This document shows, in pieces, positions 8,601 to 16,656 of a stretch of DNA of 64,000 nucleotides. Origin of the DNA: Sphingobium sp. EM0848 (GTDB lineage Bacteria > Pseudomonadota > Alphaproteobacteria > Sphingomonadales > Sphingomonadaceae). The notes below the pieces were generated by a model. The model saw only the letters and a program-made list of their open reading frames with translations. It did not search any database and was not told where the DNA came from. Location: the NCBI RefSeq assembly GCF_013375555.1, contig NZ_JABXWB010000001.1, positions 1,612,001 through 1,676,000 of the forward strand, given 5' to 3'. The position numbers and the translations under genes are program-made. Within the stretch, counting starts at the first letter, position 1. Every line of letters starts with the position of its first letter.

Positions 8601-8960
8601 TTATTCGCCAACGATCTTGAGCAGCCGCCGTTCGACCGGGGCGAGCACACCCTGCAACTCGGCTCCGCGCTTCAGCACATTGCCCGCTTCACCGATCAGC
8701 GCCCACATGCCTTGCCGATGGCGCAGGGCGGGACGCTTTTCGATACGGAATTCAGGCCGTTCAGCGGCGCGGCGGAAGGCGGAGAAAATGGCGGCTTCAC
8801 GGCCCATATCCAACGCATAGTCGCGCCAGTGACCGGCGGCCACCATCCGGCCGTAAAGATCCATGATCCGCTGAAGTTCGAGACGATCGAAACCGATCTG
8901 GCTGGCTGAAGCCCCTGCACCCTGGGCCGCCTGCGACGGGAACGGCGTCACATTGCTCAT
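8601..8960 (-). CDS. DUF2794 family protein
   Basis: A 119-residue conserved alphaproteobacterial protein of unknown function. The segments ELQRIMDLYGRMVAAGHWRDY and FRIEKRPAL are the hallmark of DUF2794, ending with a short KIVGE tail. Its start codon overlaps the cysE stop by one base, so it is the second gene of a cysE-DUF2794 operon. No membrane segment or catalytic motif is visible. Confidence 0.88.
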   Translation of the reverse strand: MSNVTPFPSQAAQGAGASASQIGFDRLELQRIMDLYGRMVAAGHWRDYALDMGREAAIFSAFRRAAERPEFRIEKRPALRHRQGMWALIGEAGNVLKRGAELQGVLAPVERRLLKIVGE

Positions 8961-9670
8961 CAGGCGCGGCCACGCTCCTTGAACAGAGGCGCATCGTCGT
9001 CCGGCGTCCGGCCCCGTTCCGCCATCAACTCAGCAAGGCGCTTCTGCAATTGCTCGACCTCGCACTGGAGCAGTTCCAGCTTTTGCTTTTCCGGGTCGAA
9101 ACAGTCCGAACAGGGCGTGCCATAGGGCAGGAAGTCGCGCTGATAGGCGGTGACGTCGACCAGCATGGGACGCGCGGGGATGCCGACCATGGTCGCGCCT
9201 TCCTTCACATCCTTGGTGACGACGGCATTGGCGCCCACGCGGGCACGGGCGCCGACGCGCACCGGACCCAATACCTGCGCGCCCGAGCCGACGATGACGC
9301 CATTCTCCAGCGTGGGATGACGCTTGCCCGCAATCCCGTTCGCCGGATCGGTGCCGCCCAGCGTCACATTCTGATAGAGGGTGACGTCATCGCCAATCTC
9401 CGCCGTCTCTCCGATCACGGTAAAGCCATGGTCGATGAAAAAGCGCTTTCCGATGCGGGCGCCGGGATGAATGTCGTTACCGGTCAGGAAGCGCGAGAAA
9501 TGATTCACCGCCCGAGCCAGGAAAAACAGCCGCGCGCCGTAAAGCCGATGGGCCACGCGATGGAAGGCCAGCGACCAGACGCCGGGGTATAACAATATCT
9601 CGGCGCGCGAACGCGGCGCGGGATCGCGCGATTTGACCGAGTCCAGATAAGCAATAAGATTGCGCAACAT
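8960..9670 (-). CDS. cysE: Serine O-acetyltransferase (EpsC/CysE type)
   Basis: Transfers acetyl from acetyl-CoA to serine, the committed step of cysteine synthesis. The 236-residue protein is the shorter EpsC-like form. The left-handed beta-helix hexapeptide domain has catalytic His residues in HPGAR and IDHGFTVIGET, the TLGGT loop, and VVGIPARP-like closing turn (MVGIPARPM). A C-terminal Cys pair (PCSDCFD) and a coiled-coil stretch follow. ATG 9670 gives the normal N-terminus and has AAAGGGG upstream; an open extension to 9811 is rejected. Divergent from the TauE-type exporter, with two inverted repeats between them. Confidence 0.92.
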   Translation of the reverse strand: MLRNLIAYLDSVKSRDPAPRSRAEILLYPGVWSLAFHRVAHRLYGARLFFLARAVNHFSRFLTGNDIHPGARIGKRFFIDHGFTVIGETAEIGDDVTLYQNVTLGGTDPANGIAGKRHPTLENGVIVGSGAQVLGPVRVGARARVGANAVVTKDVKEGATMVGIPARPMLVDVTAYQRDFLPYGTPCSDCFDPEKQKLELLQCEVEQLQKRLAELMAERGRTPDDDAPLFKERGRA

Positions 9671-9687
9671 GCAGCGCCCCTTTGGAA

Positions 9688-9701
9688 ACCGACCAATCGG
9701 T
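9688..9701. promoter_or_regulatory. Inverted repeat ACCGA-N4-TCGGT upstream of cysE
   Basis: A perfect 5-base inverted repeat with a 4-base centre, 17 bases upstream of the cysE start codon, within its likely promoter or leader. It is a candidate operator for a sulfur-responsive regulator; the regulator is not identified. Confidence 0.35.
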
Positions 9702-9772
9702 ACATAAGCACAAAGGGATGAATTTTCCAGATGTGCGGCTATTTCGGCTTCGCTCGATAAAACAGAAAGTTT

Positions 9773-9800
9773 CTTGGTACTTGATGATATACCTACCAAG
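9773..9800. promoter_or_regulatory. Inverted repeat CTTGGTA-N14-TACCAAG in the cysE/TauE divergent region
   Basis: Two perfect 7-base inverted arms, 9773-9779 and 9794-9800, centred 45 bases before the exporter start. Arm centres are 21 bases apart, two helical turns, which suits binding of a dimer to one face of the DNA. Both neighbours concern sulfur, so a shared sulfur-starvation regulator is plausible but unproven. Confidence 0.4.
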
Positions 9801-9831
9801 GCGATAGACAATTCAAGACAGGGGCCGATGG

Positions 9832-10605
9832 ATGACCGACAGCTTTATCGCCAATTTCGCCGAAATACTGCCGTTCATCCTCGTGGGTTTCGGGGCGCAG
9901 ATGATCGACGGCGCACTGGGCATGGCCTATGGCGTGATCTCCAGCACGCTGCTGCTGGCGCTCGGCCTGCCGCCCAGCAAGGCTTCGGCCAGCGTCCATG
10001 CGGCGGAAACCTTCACCACCGGCGTGTCCGCAATCAGCCATATCGCGCATCGTAACGTCGATTGGCGGCTGTTCGCGCGGCTCATCATTCCCGGCGTGAT
10101 CGGCGGGGTCACCGGCGCTTATCTGCTGGTTCATGTCGATGGCGCGGTCATCAAGCCGTTCGTGCAACTCTATCTGACCGGGATCGGCGTCTATCTGGTC
10201 TGGCGCGGCTTCCATTTCCCGCCGCAGGCGCGCGATCCCAAATGGGTCGCGCCGCTGGGGCTGGTCGGCGGCTTCATGGACGCGACGGGCGGTGGCGGCT
10301 GGGGCCCGGTGGTGACGTCGAACCTGCTGATCCAGGGGTCCAGCCCGCGCCACACCATCGGCACGGTCAACAGCGTCGAATTCATCCTGACCCTGTCGAT
10401 CAGCATCACCTTCCTGCTGCACATGGGTTGGGAAACCTTCACCACCTATACGGTCGGCCTGCTGATCGGCGGCGTGGTCGCGGCGCCCTTCGGCGCGATG
10501 CTGGCCCGGCATGTGGCGCCGCGCACCCTGTTCATCGCCGTGGGAACGATCCTGACCCTGACGTCCCTGTTCGGCGTCGCCAAATGGCTTGGATATATCG
10601 GCTAA
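9832..10605 (+). CDS. TauE/SafE (TSUP) family sulfite/anion exporter
   Basis: An inner-membrane protein of 257 residues with about eight hydrophobic segments in two repeated halves. Family signatures are GFGAQMIDGALGMAYG near the N-terminus and the repeat VGGFMDATGGGGWGPV at mid-protein. TSUP members move sulfite, sulfoacetate or other organosulfur anions. Placement opposite cysE supports a role in sulfur metabolism, though direction and substrate are inference. oxyR follows on the same strand after 39 bases. Confidence 0.87.
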   Translation: MTDSFIANFAEILPFILVGFGAQMIDGALGMAYGVISSTLLLALGLPPSKASASVHAAETFTTGVSAISHIAHRNVDWRLFARLIIPGVIGGVTGAYLLVHVDGAVIKPFVQLYLTGIGVYLVWRGFHFPPQARDPKWVAPLGLVGGFMDATGGGGWGPVVTSNLLIQGSSPRHTIGTVNSVEFILTLSISITFLLHMGWETFTTYTVGLLIGGVVAAPFGAMLARHVAPRTLFIAVGTILTLTSLFGVAKWLGYIG

Positions 10606-10619
10606 GACACTTATATTGG

Positions 10620-10639
10620 GCCTTCCAATCGAGGAAGGC
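10620..10639 (+). promoter_or_regulatory. Hairpin covering the oxyR Shine-Dalgarno
   Basis: GCCTTCC at 10620-10626 and GGAAGGC at 10633-10639 form a perfect 7-bp stem with a 6-base loop. The 3' arm contains GGAAGG, which is the ribosome-binding site for oxyR at 10645. The stem could act as a weak terminator for the upstream exporter or restrict oxyR translation; there is no U tract. Confidence 0.4.
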
Positions 10640-10644
10640 GATCA

Positions 10645-11571
10645 ATGTCGAGCTACATGCCCACGCTCAAGCAGCTCCAATATCTGGTGGCGCTGAAGGA
10701 GCATGGCCATTTCGGCAAGGCGGCGGATAGCTGTTTCGTGACCCAGTCGACCCTGTCGGCGGGCATTCGCGAATTGGAGTCGCTGATCGGCATCACCCTG
10801 GTCGAGCGGACGCGCCGGGTGGTGCGCTTCACGACGCTGGGCGACCGCATTGTCGAGAAAGCGCATCGGGTATTGCGCGAGGCGGAGGAACTGGCCGCCA
10901 TTGCCCAAGCGTCGGGCAAGCCGCTGACCGGCGAACTCAGGATGAGCGTGATCCCGACCATCGCGCCCTTCCTGCTGCCCCATCTGCTCCCCAAGCTGCG
11001 TGCGGAGCGGCCCGAACTGAAACTCTATCTGCGGGAGGAGACGACGCAGACGGCGATCGAATCGCTGCGGCACGGCAGTGTGGATTGCGTGCTGCTGGCG
11101 CTGCCCTTCCCGACCGGGGAACTGGACAGCGAGTTTCTGTTCAAGGACCGGCTCTATGTCGCCTTTCCGCGCGACGATCCGCGCGATCCGCCCGAATGGA
11201 TCGCGCCGGAAATGATCGACGAGACCAAATTGCTGCTGCTGGAGGACGGGCATTGCTTGAAGGATCATGCGCTGGCGGCCTGCAATCGGCCCGAAATCCG
11301 GGCGAGCGCGATGATGATGGGCACCTCGCTCCACACGCTGGTGCAGATGGTCGATAATGGGCTGGGCATGACGATCATGCCGGAAATGGCGATTTCGGGT
11401 GGGATATTGAACCATACCCAGATCACGGCCCGGCCGCTGCGGTCCGAGCGGTCGCATCGCGACATCGCGCTGGTGTGGCGCAAGAACAGCCCGCGCGAGA
11501 AGGAATTTCGGCTGCTGGCGGAGCTGCTGCGGGAGGCGGCGGAACAGCCCGAGGTCAGCGCAGCGGCTTAA
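10645..11571 (+). CDS. oxyR: Hydrogen-peroxide-sensing LysR-type regulator OxyR
   Basis: A 308-residue LysR-family activator. The winged HTH lies at about 7-65 (HFGKAADSCFVTQSTLSAGI). The effector domain has the two redox cysteines of OxyR in EDGHCLKDHALAAC, Cys204 and Cys213, nine residues apart as Cys199/Cys208 in E. coli. The TSLHTLVQMV motif is also OxyR-like. It senses peroxide by disulfide formation and activates catalase and peroxidase genes, none of which is adjacent. The ribosome-binding site GGAAGG lies in a hairpin. Confidence 0.93.
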   Translation: MSSYMPTLKQLQYLVALKEHGHFGKAADSCFVTQSTLSAGIRELESLIGITLVERTRRVVRFTTLGDRIVEKAHRVLREAEELAAIAQASGKPLTGELRMSVIPTIAPFLLPHLLPKLRAERPELKLYLREETTQTAIESLRHGSVDCVLLALPFPTGELDSEFLFKDRLYVAFPRDDPRDPPEWIAPEMIDETKLLLLEDGHCLKDHALAACNRPEIRASAMMMGTSLHTLVQMVDNGLGMTIMPEMAISGGILNHTQITARPLRSERSHRDIALVWRKNSPREKEFRLLAELLREAAEQPEVSAAA

Positions 11572-12008
11572 CGCTTCCAGCTCTCGGCCCTGGCGTCGTC
11601 CTCGGCGCGCGCTTCGACCCAGGCGGTGCGATCCGCGAAATGCTCCTTCTTCCAGAAGGGCGCCTGCGATTTCAGCCAATCGATGAGGAAGGCGCAGGCC
11701 TCCAGCGCCACCGTGCGATGACGCGAGGCCGTGCCGACGAAGACGATCCGCTCGCCCGGCTCCAGCCGTCCATAGCGATGGATCACCCGGACGCCGAGCA
11801 GCGGCCAACGCTCCAGCGCTTCCTCGACAATGCGCTCGACCTGCGCGTTCGTCATGGCCGGATAATGTTCCAGTTCGAGCGCGACCAGCCCGCCCTCTCC
11901 CCGAACGATGCCGGTGAAACTGGCAACGCCGCCACCGCCGGAGGCTTCCAGCGCCGCCAGTTCGTTTGCGGGATCGAAATCCCCCGTCTGGATGGAAACG
12001 CGGCTCAT
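11568..12008 (-). CDS. moaE: Molybdopterin synthase catalytic subunit
   Basis: Large subunit of molybdopterin synthase, 146 residues, which converts cyclic pyranopterin monophosphate to molybdopterin using MoaD thiocarboxylate. Conserved features seen are the GGVASFTGIVR segment, HRYGRLEPGE, the SRHR active-site motif and the Lys-rich APFWKKE loop with the catalytic lysine. Its start overlaps the moaD stop by four bases and its end overlaps the oxyR end by four bases in convergent orientation. Confidence 0.95.
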   Translation of the reverse strand: MSRVSIQTGDFDPANELAALEASGGGGVASFTGIVRGEGGLVALELEHYPAMTNAQVERIVEEALERWPLLGVRVIHRYGRLEPGERIVFVGTASRHRTVALEACAFLIDWLKSQAPFWKKEHFADRTAWVEARAEDDARAESWKR

Positions 12009-12265
12009 CCGCCCGTCACCGGCGGGAAGATCGCCACTTCCCTCGCGTCGCCAATGGGGCTGTCGAGCGGCACGAAGCGCTGGTCCAGCGCCGCGCGCAG
12101 CTTTTCGGGCTGGGCGAAGGCTTCGGCATGACCGCCGCCCTGCTCCGCCAGCGCGGCGATCAGGGCGCGGATGGTGACGTCCGGCGTAGGCCGCTCGACC
12201 TGCTCCTCATCCCGGCCGATGGCTTCGCGGACCCAGGCGAAATAAACGAGGGTGAGCTTCGCCAT
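12005..12265 (-). CDS. moaD: Molybdopterin synthase sulfur carrier subunit
   Basis: A small ubiquitin-like sulfur carrier of 86 residues, ending in the required double Gly (PPVTGG) that is adenylated and thiocarboxylated. ATG 12265 is preferred; GTG 12268 immediately before it is an equal alternative that adds one residue. It overlaps moaE by four bases and follows pgsA with only a few bases between, so pgsA-moaD-moaE are probably one transcript. Confidence 0.93.
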   Translation of the reverse strand: MAKLTLVYFAWVREAIGRDEEQVERPTPDVTIRALIAALAEQGGGHAEAFAQPEKLRAALDQRFVPLDSPIGDAREVAIFPPVTGG

Positions 12266-12268
12266 CAC

Positions 12269-12832
12269 TCAATCCATATGCTTGATGCCGACGCGCAGAT
12301 AATCCCAGCCGGTGATCAGCGTCAGGATCGCCGCCGCCCAGAGCGTCACGATGCCGACCAACTGCACGAAGGGGAATTGCGGCACCGCGCCAGCCAGAAT
12401 CAGGGCGCCGAGCGCGATGAGCTGAAACGTCGTCTTCCATTTGGCCAGACGCGACACCGGCACCGACACCTGCAATCCGGCCAGAAATTCGCGCAGGCCG
12501 GATACGGCGATCTCGCGCAGCAGGATGATCATCGCAGCCACGATGTGCAGACCCGAAATGTCCCGCGTCGCCGCCAGCATCAGGATCACCGCGCCGACCA
12601 TGATCTTGTCGGCGATGGGATCGAGGAAAATGCCGAGTTTCGACACCGCCCCCTGCGCGCGGGCAAGATAGCCGTCGAAATAATCGGTGATCCCCATCAG
12701 GCAATAGAGCCCGAAGGCCAGCATATAGCCGGTCGTCCAGCGCGCACCCACTTCCGCCGGCCAGAGCAGCGCGACAAGCAGGGGCACGGTCAATATCCGC
12801 GAAAGCGTCAGCAGATTGGGCAGCGTCAGCAT
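12269..12832 (-). CDS. pgsA: CDP-diacylglycerol-glycerol-3-phosphate 3-phosphatidyltransferase
   Basis: Makes phosphatidylglycerol phosphate, the precursor of phosphatidylglycerol and cardiolipin, in the inner membrane. The 187-residue protein has the complete CDP-alcohol phosphotransferase signature, starting DYFDGYLAR and ending GIFLDPIADK, with the four catalytic Asp residues, plus about five hydrophobic segments. First gene of the pgsA-moaD-moaE run; divergent from the LplT-like transporter, also a phospholipid gene. Confidence 0.95.
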   Translation of the reverse strand: MLTLPNLLTLSRILTVPLLVALLWPAEVGARWTTGYMLAFGLYCLMGITDYFDGYLARAQGAVSKLGIFLDPIADKIMVGAVILMLAATRDISGLHIVAAMIILLREIAVSGLREFLAGLQVSVPVSRLAKWKTTFQLIALGALILAGAVPQFPFVQLVGIVTLWAAAILTLITGWDYLRVGIKHMD

Positions 12833-12967
12833 GGCGGCGGACTGCCACAGTCAAGCGCGCCGCACAAGCGGAGCCGACAGCATTAACGCACGGGAGGGTT
12901 GGACAGACCCCCATTCTGTGGCTAGACCCCGCCTCGCAAGTCCACAGCGAAGAAGACCCCATCGCCC

Positions 12968-14263
12968 ATGCAAGCCTCTTTCAGGCTCCTTACAAAGCGA
13001 CGTTTTCTGCCGCTTTTCATCACGCAGATGCTCGGCGCCTTCAACGACAATCTGTTCAAGAACGCGATGGTGCTGTTCGTCGTCTACACGGTCTATAACG
13101 ACGAAAAGTCGGAGACGTGGTTCAGTGCGCTGGCGACCGGCGTGTTCGTCCTGCCCTTCTTCCTGTTGTCCGCCCTGTCCGGGCAATTGGCGGACCAGCG
13201 GGACAAGGCGACCATCATCCGCATCGTGAAAGCCGCCGAAATCGTCATCATGTCGGTGGGCGCGGCAGGGCTGGCGCTGATCTGGAGCGGGATCGCGGTC
13301 CACACGCTCGCCATTCCGCTGCTGCTGATCGCGCTGTTCGCCATGGGGGTGCATTCAACCTTCTTCGGCCCGATCAAATATGCGATCCTGCCGCAGCATC
13401 TGCATGATGAGGAAGTGCTGGGCGGCACCGGGCTGGTCGAGGCGGGCACCTATATCGCGATTCTGGCGGGCACGATCCTGGCCGGAATCATCCCGATCCA
13501 GGCTGCGGCGGCGGGCATCATCCTGACGGCGGTCATTGGCTGGCTGTCGGGACGGCAGGTCCCCTCCGCCCCCTCTCTGCTCGAACGGCAACCGATCGAC
13601 TTTCATATCATCCGTTCCTCGGTCACGCTGGTGCGGGGAACGATGCACATCCGGCGGCTTTACCTCGCCATCATGGCGATCAGCTTCTTCTGGGCGGTGG
13701 GCACGATATTGTTCATCCAGTTTCCGCCGCTGGTGAAGAATGTGCTGACCGCCGACAAATCGGTCGCCAGCCTGTTCCTGGGCATTTTCTCCATCGGCAT
13801 CGCCATCGGGTCGATTGCGATCAACCGGCTTCTAGGCGGGCATGTCTCGGCCAAATATGCCCCGGCTTCCGTGATCGGCATGGGAATCAGCGTCGTCGCC
13901 TTCCATATCGTGTGCGACCTCTGGATGGCGGAATCGACCGGACAGATGCTCTCGCTGGCTGGCTTCCTGTCGCATCCGCTGGCGATCCCGCTGTCGATCT
14001 GCCTGCTGAGCGTGGCGACATTCGGCGGCATGTTCGTCGTGCCGCTCTACGCCTTCCTGACCACCACGGTCGAAAAATGCGAGGCGGCGCGGACGGTGGC
14101 GGCGAACAATATCGTCAATTCAGGCGCGATGGTGCTGGGTTCGCTCATCACCATCAGCCTCAGCATCGCGGGAATGTCCGTGGTCAACCAGTTGCTGCTG
14201 GTGGCGGCGCTGTGCCTGCCCTGCGCGTGGATCGCCTGGACGCTGCACCAGGCCTGCGATTGA
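12968..14263 (+). CDS. MFS transporter, lysophospholipid transporter (LplT)-like
   Basis: A 431-residue major facilitator protein with about 12 hydrophobic segments. The N-terminal signature FITQMLGAFNDNLFKNAM and the motif GVHSTFFGPIKYAILPQ match LplT and the transporter half of Aas-type acyltransferase fusions, which flip lysophospholipids inward for re-acylation. Here the acyltransferase domain is absent: the protein ends after the last helix and no acyltransferase gene follows. Divergent position from pgsA supports a membrane-lipid role. Exact substrate is inferred from family. Confidence 0.85.
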   Translation: MQASFRLLTKRRFLPLFITQMLGAFNDNLFKNAMVLFVVYTVYNDEKSETWFSALATGVFVLPFFLLSALSGQLADQRDKATIIRIVKAAEIVIMSVGAAGLALIWSGIAVHTLAIPLLLIALFAMGVHSTFFGPIKYAILPQHLHDEEVLGGTGLVEAGTYIAILAGTILAGIIPIQAAAAGIILTAVIGWLSGRQVPSAPSLLERQPIDFHIIRSSVTLVRGTMHIRRLYLAIMAISFFWAVGTILFIQFPPLVKNVLTADKSVASLFLGIFSIGIAIGSIAINRLLGGHVSAKYAPASVIGMGISVVAFHIVCDLWMAESTGQMLSLAGFLSHPLAIPLSICLLSVATFGGMFVVPLYAFLTTTVEKCEAARTVAANNIVNSGAMVLGSLITISLSIAGMSVVNQLLLVAALCLPCAWIAWTLHQACD

Positions 14264-14276
14264 GGCCTTCCGCGCC

Positions 14277-14474
14277 TTAAAAGATGAAGCTGTAAAAGGC
14301 CGTGAAGAAGGCGCCGAAGCTCAGCATGAACAGCTTCCAGTCATTATCGTCGGAGACCGGGGGACGCGCGGCGTCGCCCGCCTCACCCGTCTGGCGCAGC
14401 ACATGGCGCGGCAGCCGCTGGCGGAACGGATGGCGCGCGGATTCGGTCGTCAGGACAAGAGGACGTGTTCGCAT
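14277..14474 (-). CDS. Small single-pass membrane protein, unknown function
   Basis: A 65-residue protein with a basic N-terminus, a polar linker and one C-terminal hydrophobic segment (WKLFMLSFGAFFTAFYSFIF) running to the last residue. I do not recognise a named family, though similar small tail-anchored proteins occur in sphingomonads. Its start codon ATG 14474 lacks an obvious Shine-Dalgarno. It is convergent with the MFS gene (13 bases apart) and divergent from the PBP gene. Probably real, given the sensible composition and tight fit between neighbours. Confidence 0.55.
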   Translation of the reverse strand: MRTRPLVLTTESARHPFRQRLPRHVLRQTGEAGDAARPPVSDDNDWKLFMLSFGAFFTAFYSFIF

Positions 14475-14484
14475 GAGTCGGATG

Positions 14485-14499
14485 TTAACGGATTCTTTA
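14485..14499. promoter_or_regulatory. CtrA-like box, one mismatch
   Basis: TTAA (14485-14488), seven bases, then TTTA (14496-14499), one mismatch from the CtrA consensus TTAA-N7-TTAA; the sequence continues CCAT as in strong sites. It lies between the small membrane gene and the PBP gene. A lone near-match could be chance. Confidence 0.25.
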
Positions 14500-14579
14500 C
14501 CATTTGGACCATGGCGATTCTTAGTTAAGGATTGTCCCGCGAAGGGACATGCTTGACTGTATCAGGCAAATAACACAGC

Positions 14580-16655
14580 ATGACCGAAGCGATGAACGAT
14601 CCCCTGCCGACTCCTGAGCCTGACGCCCTGCCGCCGCGCGAATTCGGCGCCGGACCGCCCAGTTCCTTTGCCCGGCCCGGCCCATGGAAGCGCCGGTTGC
14701 AGATCTGCGGATGGGTGGTGGCGGCGCTGCTGGCGCTGCTGATGGTCATCATCGCTTGGCTGGCGGTGACGGCGCCGCTGTCCCGGTCCCTGAAGCCCAT
14801 CGCGCCACCCAGCATCAGCCTGATGTCGGCGGACGGCCATCTGATCGCGCGGCGCGGTGCGATCATCGACAGGCCTGTCACCGTCGCCGCCCTGCCCAAA
14901 CATGTGCCGCAGGCCTTCATGGCGATCGAGGACCGGCGTTTCTATAATCATTGGGGCGTCGATCCACGCGGCATCGCGCGCGCGGCATGGCATAATCTCT
15001 GGTCCGACGGGTCGTCTCAGGGTGGCAGCACGATTACCCAGCAACTGGCCAAGGGGGTATTCCTCTCCGCCGACCGGACCTTCGGGCGCAAGGCGCGGGA
15101 GGCGCTGATCGCCTTCTGGCTGGAGGCGTGGCTGACCAAGGACCAGATCATGGAGAGATATCTCTCCAACGTCTATTTCGGCGACAATGTCTATGGCTTG
15201 AGGGCAGCGTCGCTACACTATTTCAACCGCCAGCCCGAACGGCTGACCATCCCGCAGGCCGCCATGCTGGCGGGGCTGCTGAAGGCTCCGTCGCGCCTTG
15301 CGCCGACGACCAATCTCAAGGGCGCGCAGGAACGGGCGGCGCTGGTGACGCAGGCCATGGTCGAGGCGGGCTATATCACAAAGGCGCAGCGCAACGCCCT
15401 GCCCCCCGCGCGGCTCAACGTGCATGAGGCGCCCGATCCTACCAGCGGAACCTATTTCGCGGACTGGGTGCTGCCGCAGGCGCGCGACCGGGCGGGCGCG
15501 GTCTATGGCGCGCAGAATGTGACGACGACGCTCGACTGGCGCATCCAGCGGCTGGCGGAGGCCGCGATCCGGCGCGCCCCGCTGGGCAAGGCGCAGGCAG
15601 CGCTGGTGGCGATGAAGCCCGATGGCAGCGTTGTGGCGATGGTAGGCGGCAAGAACTACAGCGACAGCGCCTTCAATCGCGCCGTGCAAGCGAAACGCCA
15701 GCCGGGATCGACCTTCAAACTGTTCGTCTATCTCGCCGCCTTCCGCGCGGGGATGACTCCGGACGACATGATCGACGACACGCCGATCACCAGCGGCACC
15801 TATCGCCCGGCCAATCACAGCGGCAAATATCGCGGCCGGATCACGCTGCGTCAGGCCTTCGCGGCGTCGAGCAATGTCGCAGCGGTGCGGCTGACGCAGA
15901 AGGTCGGCGTCGACAATGTCATCAAGGTGGCGCGCGATCTGGGCGTCACGGCGCCCTTGACCGAAGATCTCAGCCTGGCGCTCGGCACGTCGGAAATCCC
16001 GCTGGTGGAGCTGACGGAGGCCTATGCGGCGGTGGCGGCGGGCGCCTATCCGGTGCTGGCCCATGGCCTGCCGCCCGAGGAACAGAGCTGGTTCGGCCGC
16101 CTGATGAGCCGCCAGCGCCATTTCAGCGACGATCAGCTGGAGATGATTCGCGACCTCCTGTCCTCCGCCGCCAATCGGGGCACGGGCAGCGCAGCGGCCC
16201 TGCGCACCAGCACGTTCGGCAAGACGGGAACGACGCAGGACAGTCGCGATGCGATTTTCGTCGGTTATGCGGGGGGCCTCGTGACGGCGGTGTGGATCGG
16301 CAATGACGACAACACCCCCCTGCCCGGCGGCGCGGCGGGCGGCGGCGTGCCTGCGCGGATCTGGCGCAATTTCATGGCGGGCGCGATCAACGAGCCGGTC
16401 GAGGATGCTCCGGAAGAGACGAAGGACAGCGATCTGGTCAACGCCATCGCCAATGTCGCGACCGAGGCAGGGCTGGGCAATATGAGCGTTGGGCTGGATA
16501 CGCAGGGCGTGACGGTCAATATCGGCGGTGGACAGATTCGCCTGCCGATCGACCAACCGCCCGTTCCCCCACCGGGCGCGCCGGGGCCTCAGCCGGGAAC
16601 GCCGCCGCCACGCGTCGCGCCGACCGATCCTGCCCCTGCCGAGCAGCGCCCCTGA
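14580..16655 (+). CDS. Class A penicillin-binding protein (PBP1A family)
   Basis: Bifunctional peptidoglycan glycosyltransferase/transpeptidase of 691 residues. A cytoplasmic Pro-rich tail precedes one membrane anchor at about 41-65. The GT51 domain has catalytic Glu117 in AIEDRRFYNHWG and the QGGSTITQQLAKG motif near 147-159. The transpeptidase has Ser377 in GSTFK, SSN at 430-432 and KTGTT at 548-552. It lacks the large OB insert of enterobacterial PBP1A and ends in a Pro-rich tail. ATG 14580 and 14592 are both possible. The following membrane protein starts one base after the stop. Confidence 0.92.
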   Translation: MTEAMNDPLPTPEPDALPPREFGAGPPSSFARPGPWKRRLQICGWVVAALLALLMVIIAWLAVTAPLSRSLKPIAPPSISLMSADGHLIARRGAIIDRPVTVAALPKHVPQAFMAIEDRRFYNHWGVDPRGIARAAWHNLWSDGSSQGGSTITQQLAKGVFLSADRTFGRKAREALIAFWLEAWLTKDQIMERYLSNVYFGDNVYGLRAASLHYFNRQPERLTIPQAAMLAGLLKAPSRLAPTTNLKGAQERAALVTQAMVEAGYITKAQRNALPPARLNVHEAPDPTSGTYFADWVLPQARDRAGAVYGAQNVTTTLDWRIQRLAEAAIRRAPLGKAQAALVAMKPDGSVVAMVGGKNYSDSAFNRAVQAKRQPGSTFKLFVYLAAFRAGMTPDDMIDDTPITSGTYRPANHSGKYRGRITLRQAFAASSNVAAVRLTQKVGVDNVIKVARDLGVTAPLTEDLSLALGTSEIPLVELTEAYAAVAAGAYPVLAHGLPPEEQSWFGRLMSRQRHFSDDQLEMIRDLLSSAANRGTGSAAALRTSTFGKTGTTQDSRDAIFVGYAGGLVTAVWIGNDDNTPLPGGAAGGGVPARIWRNFMAGAINEPVEDAPEETKDSDLVNAIANVATEAGLGNMSVGLDTQGVTVNIGGGQIRLPIDQPPVPPPGAPGPQPGTPPPRVAPTDPAPAEQRP

Positions 16656-16656
16656 C

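Noticed and set aside
8171..8620. Plus-strand open frame over the nitronate monooxygenase start
   Set aside because: Mostly antisense to the monooxygenase; the product is Ser/Arg-rich and the 8467-8600 gap shows no ribosome site or conserved-looking peptide.
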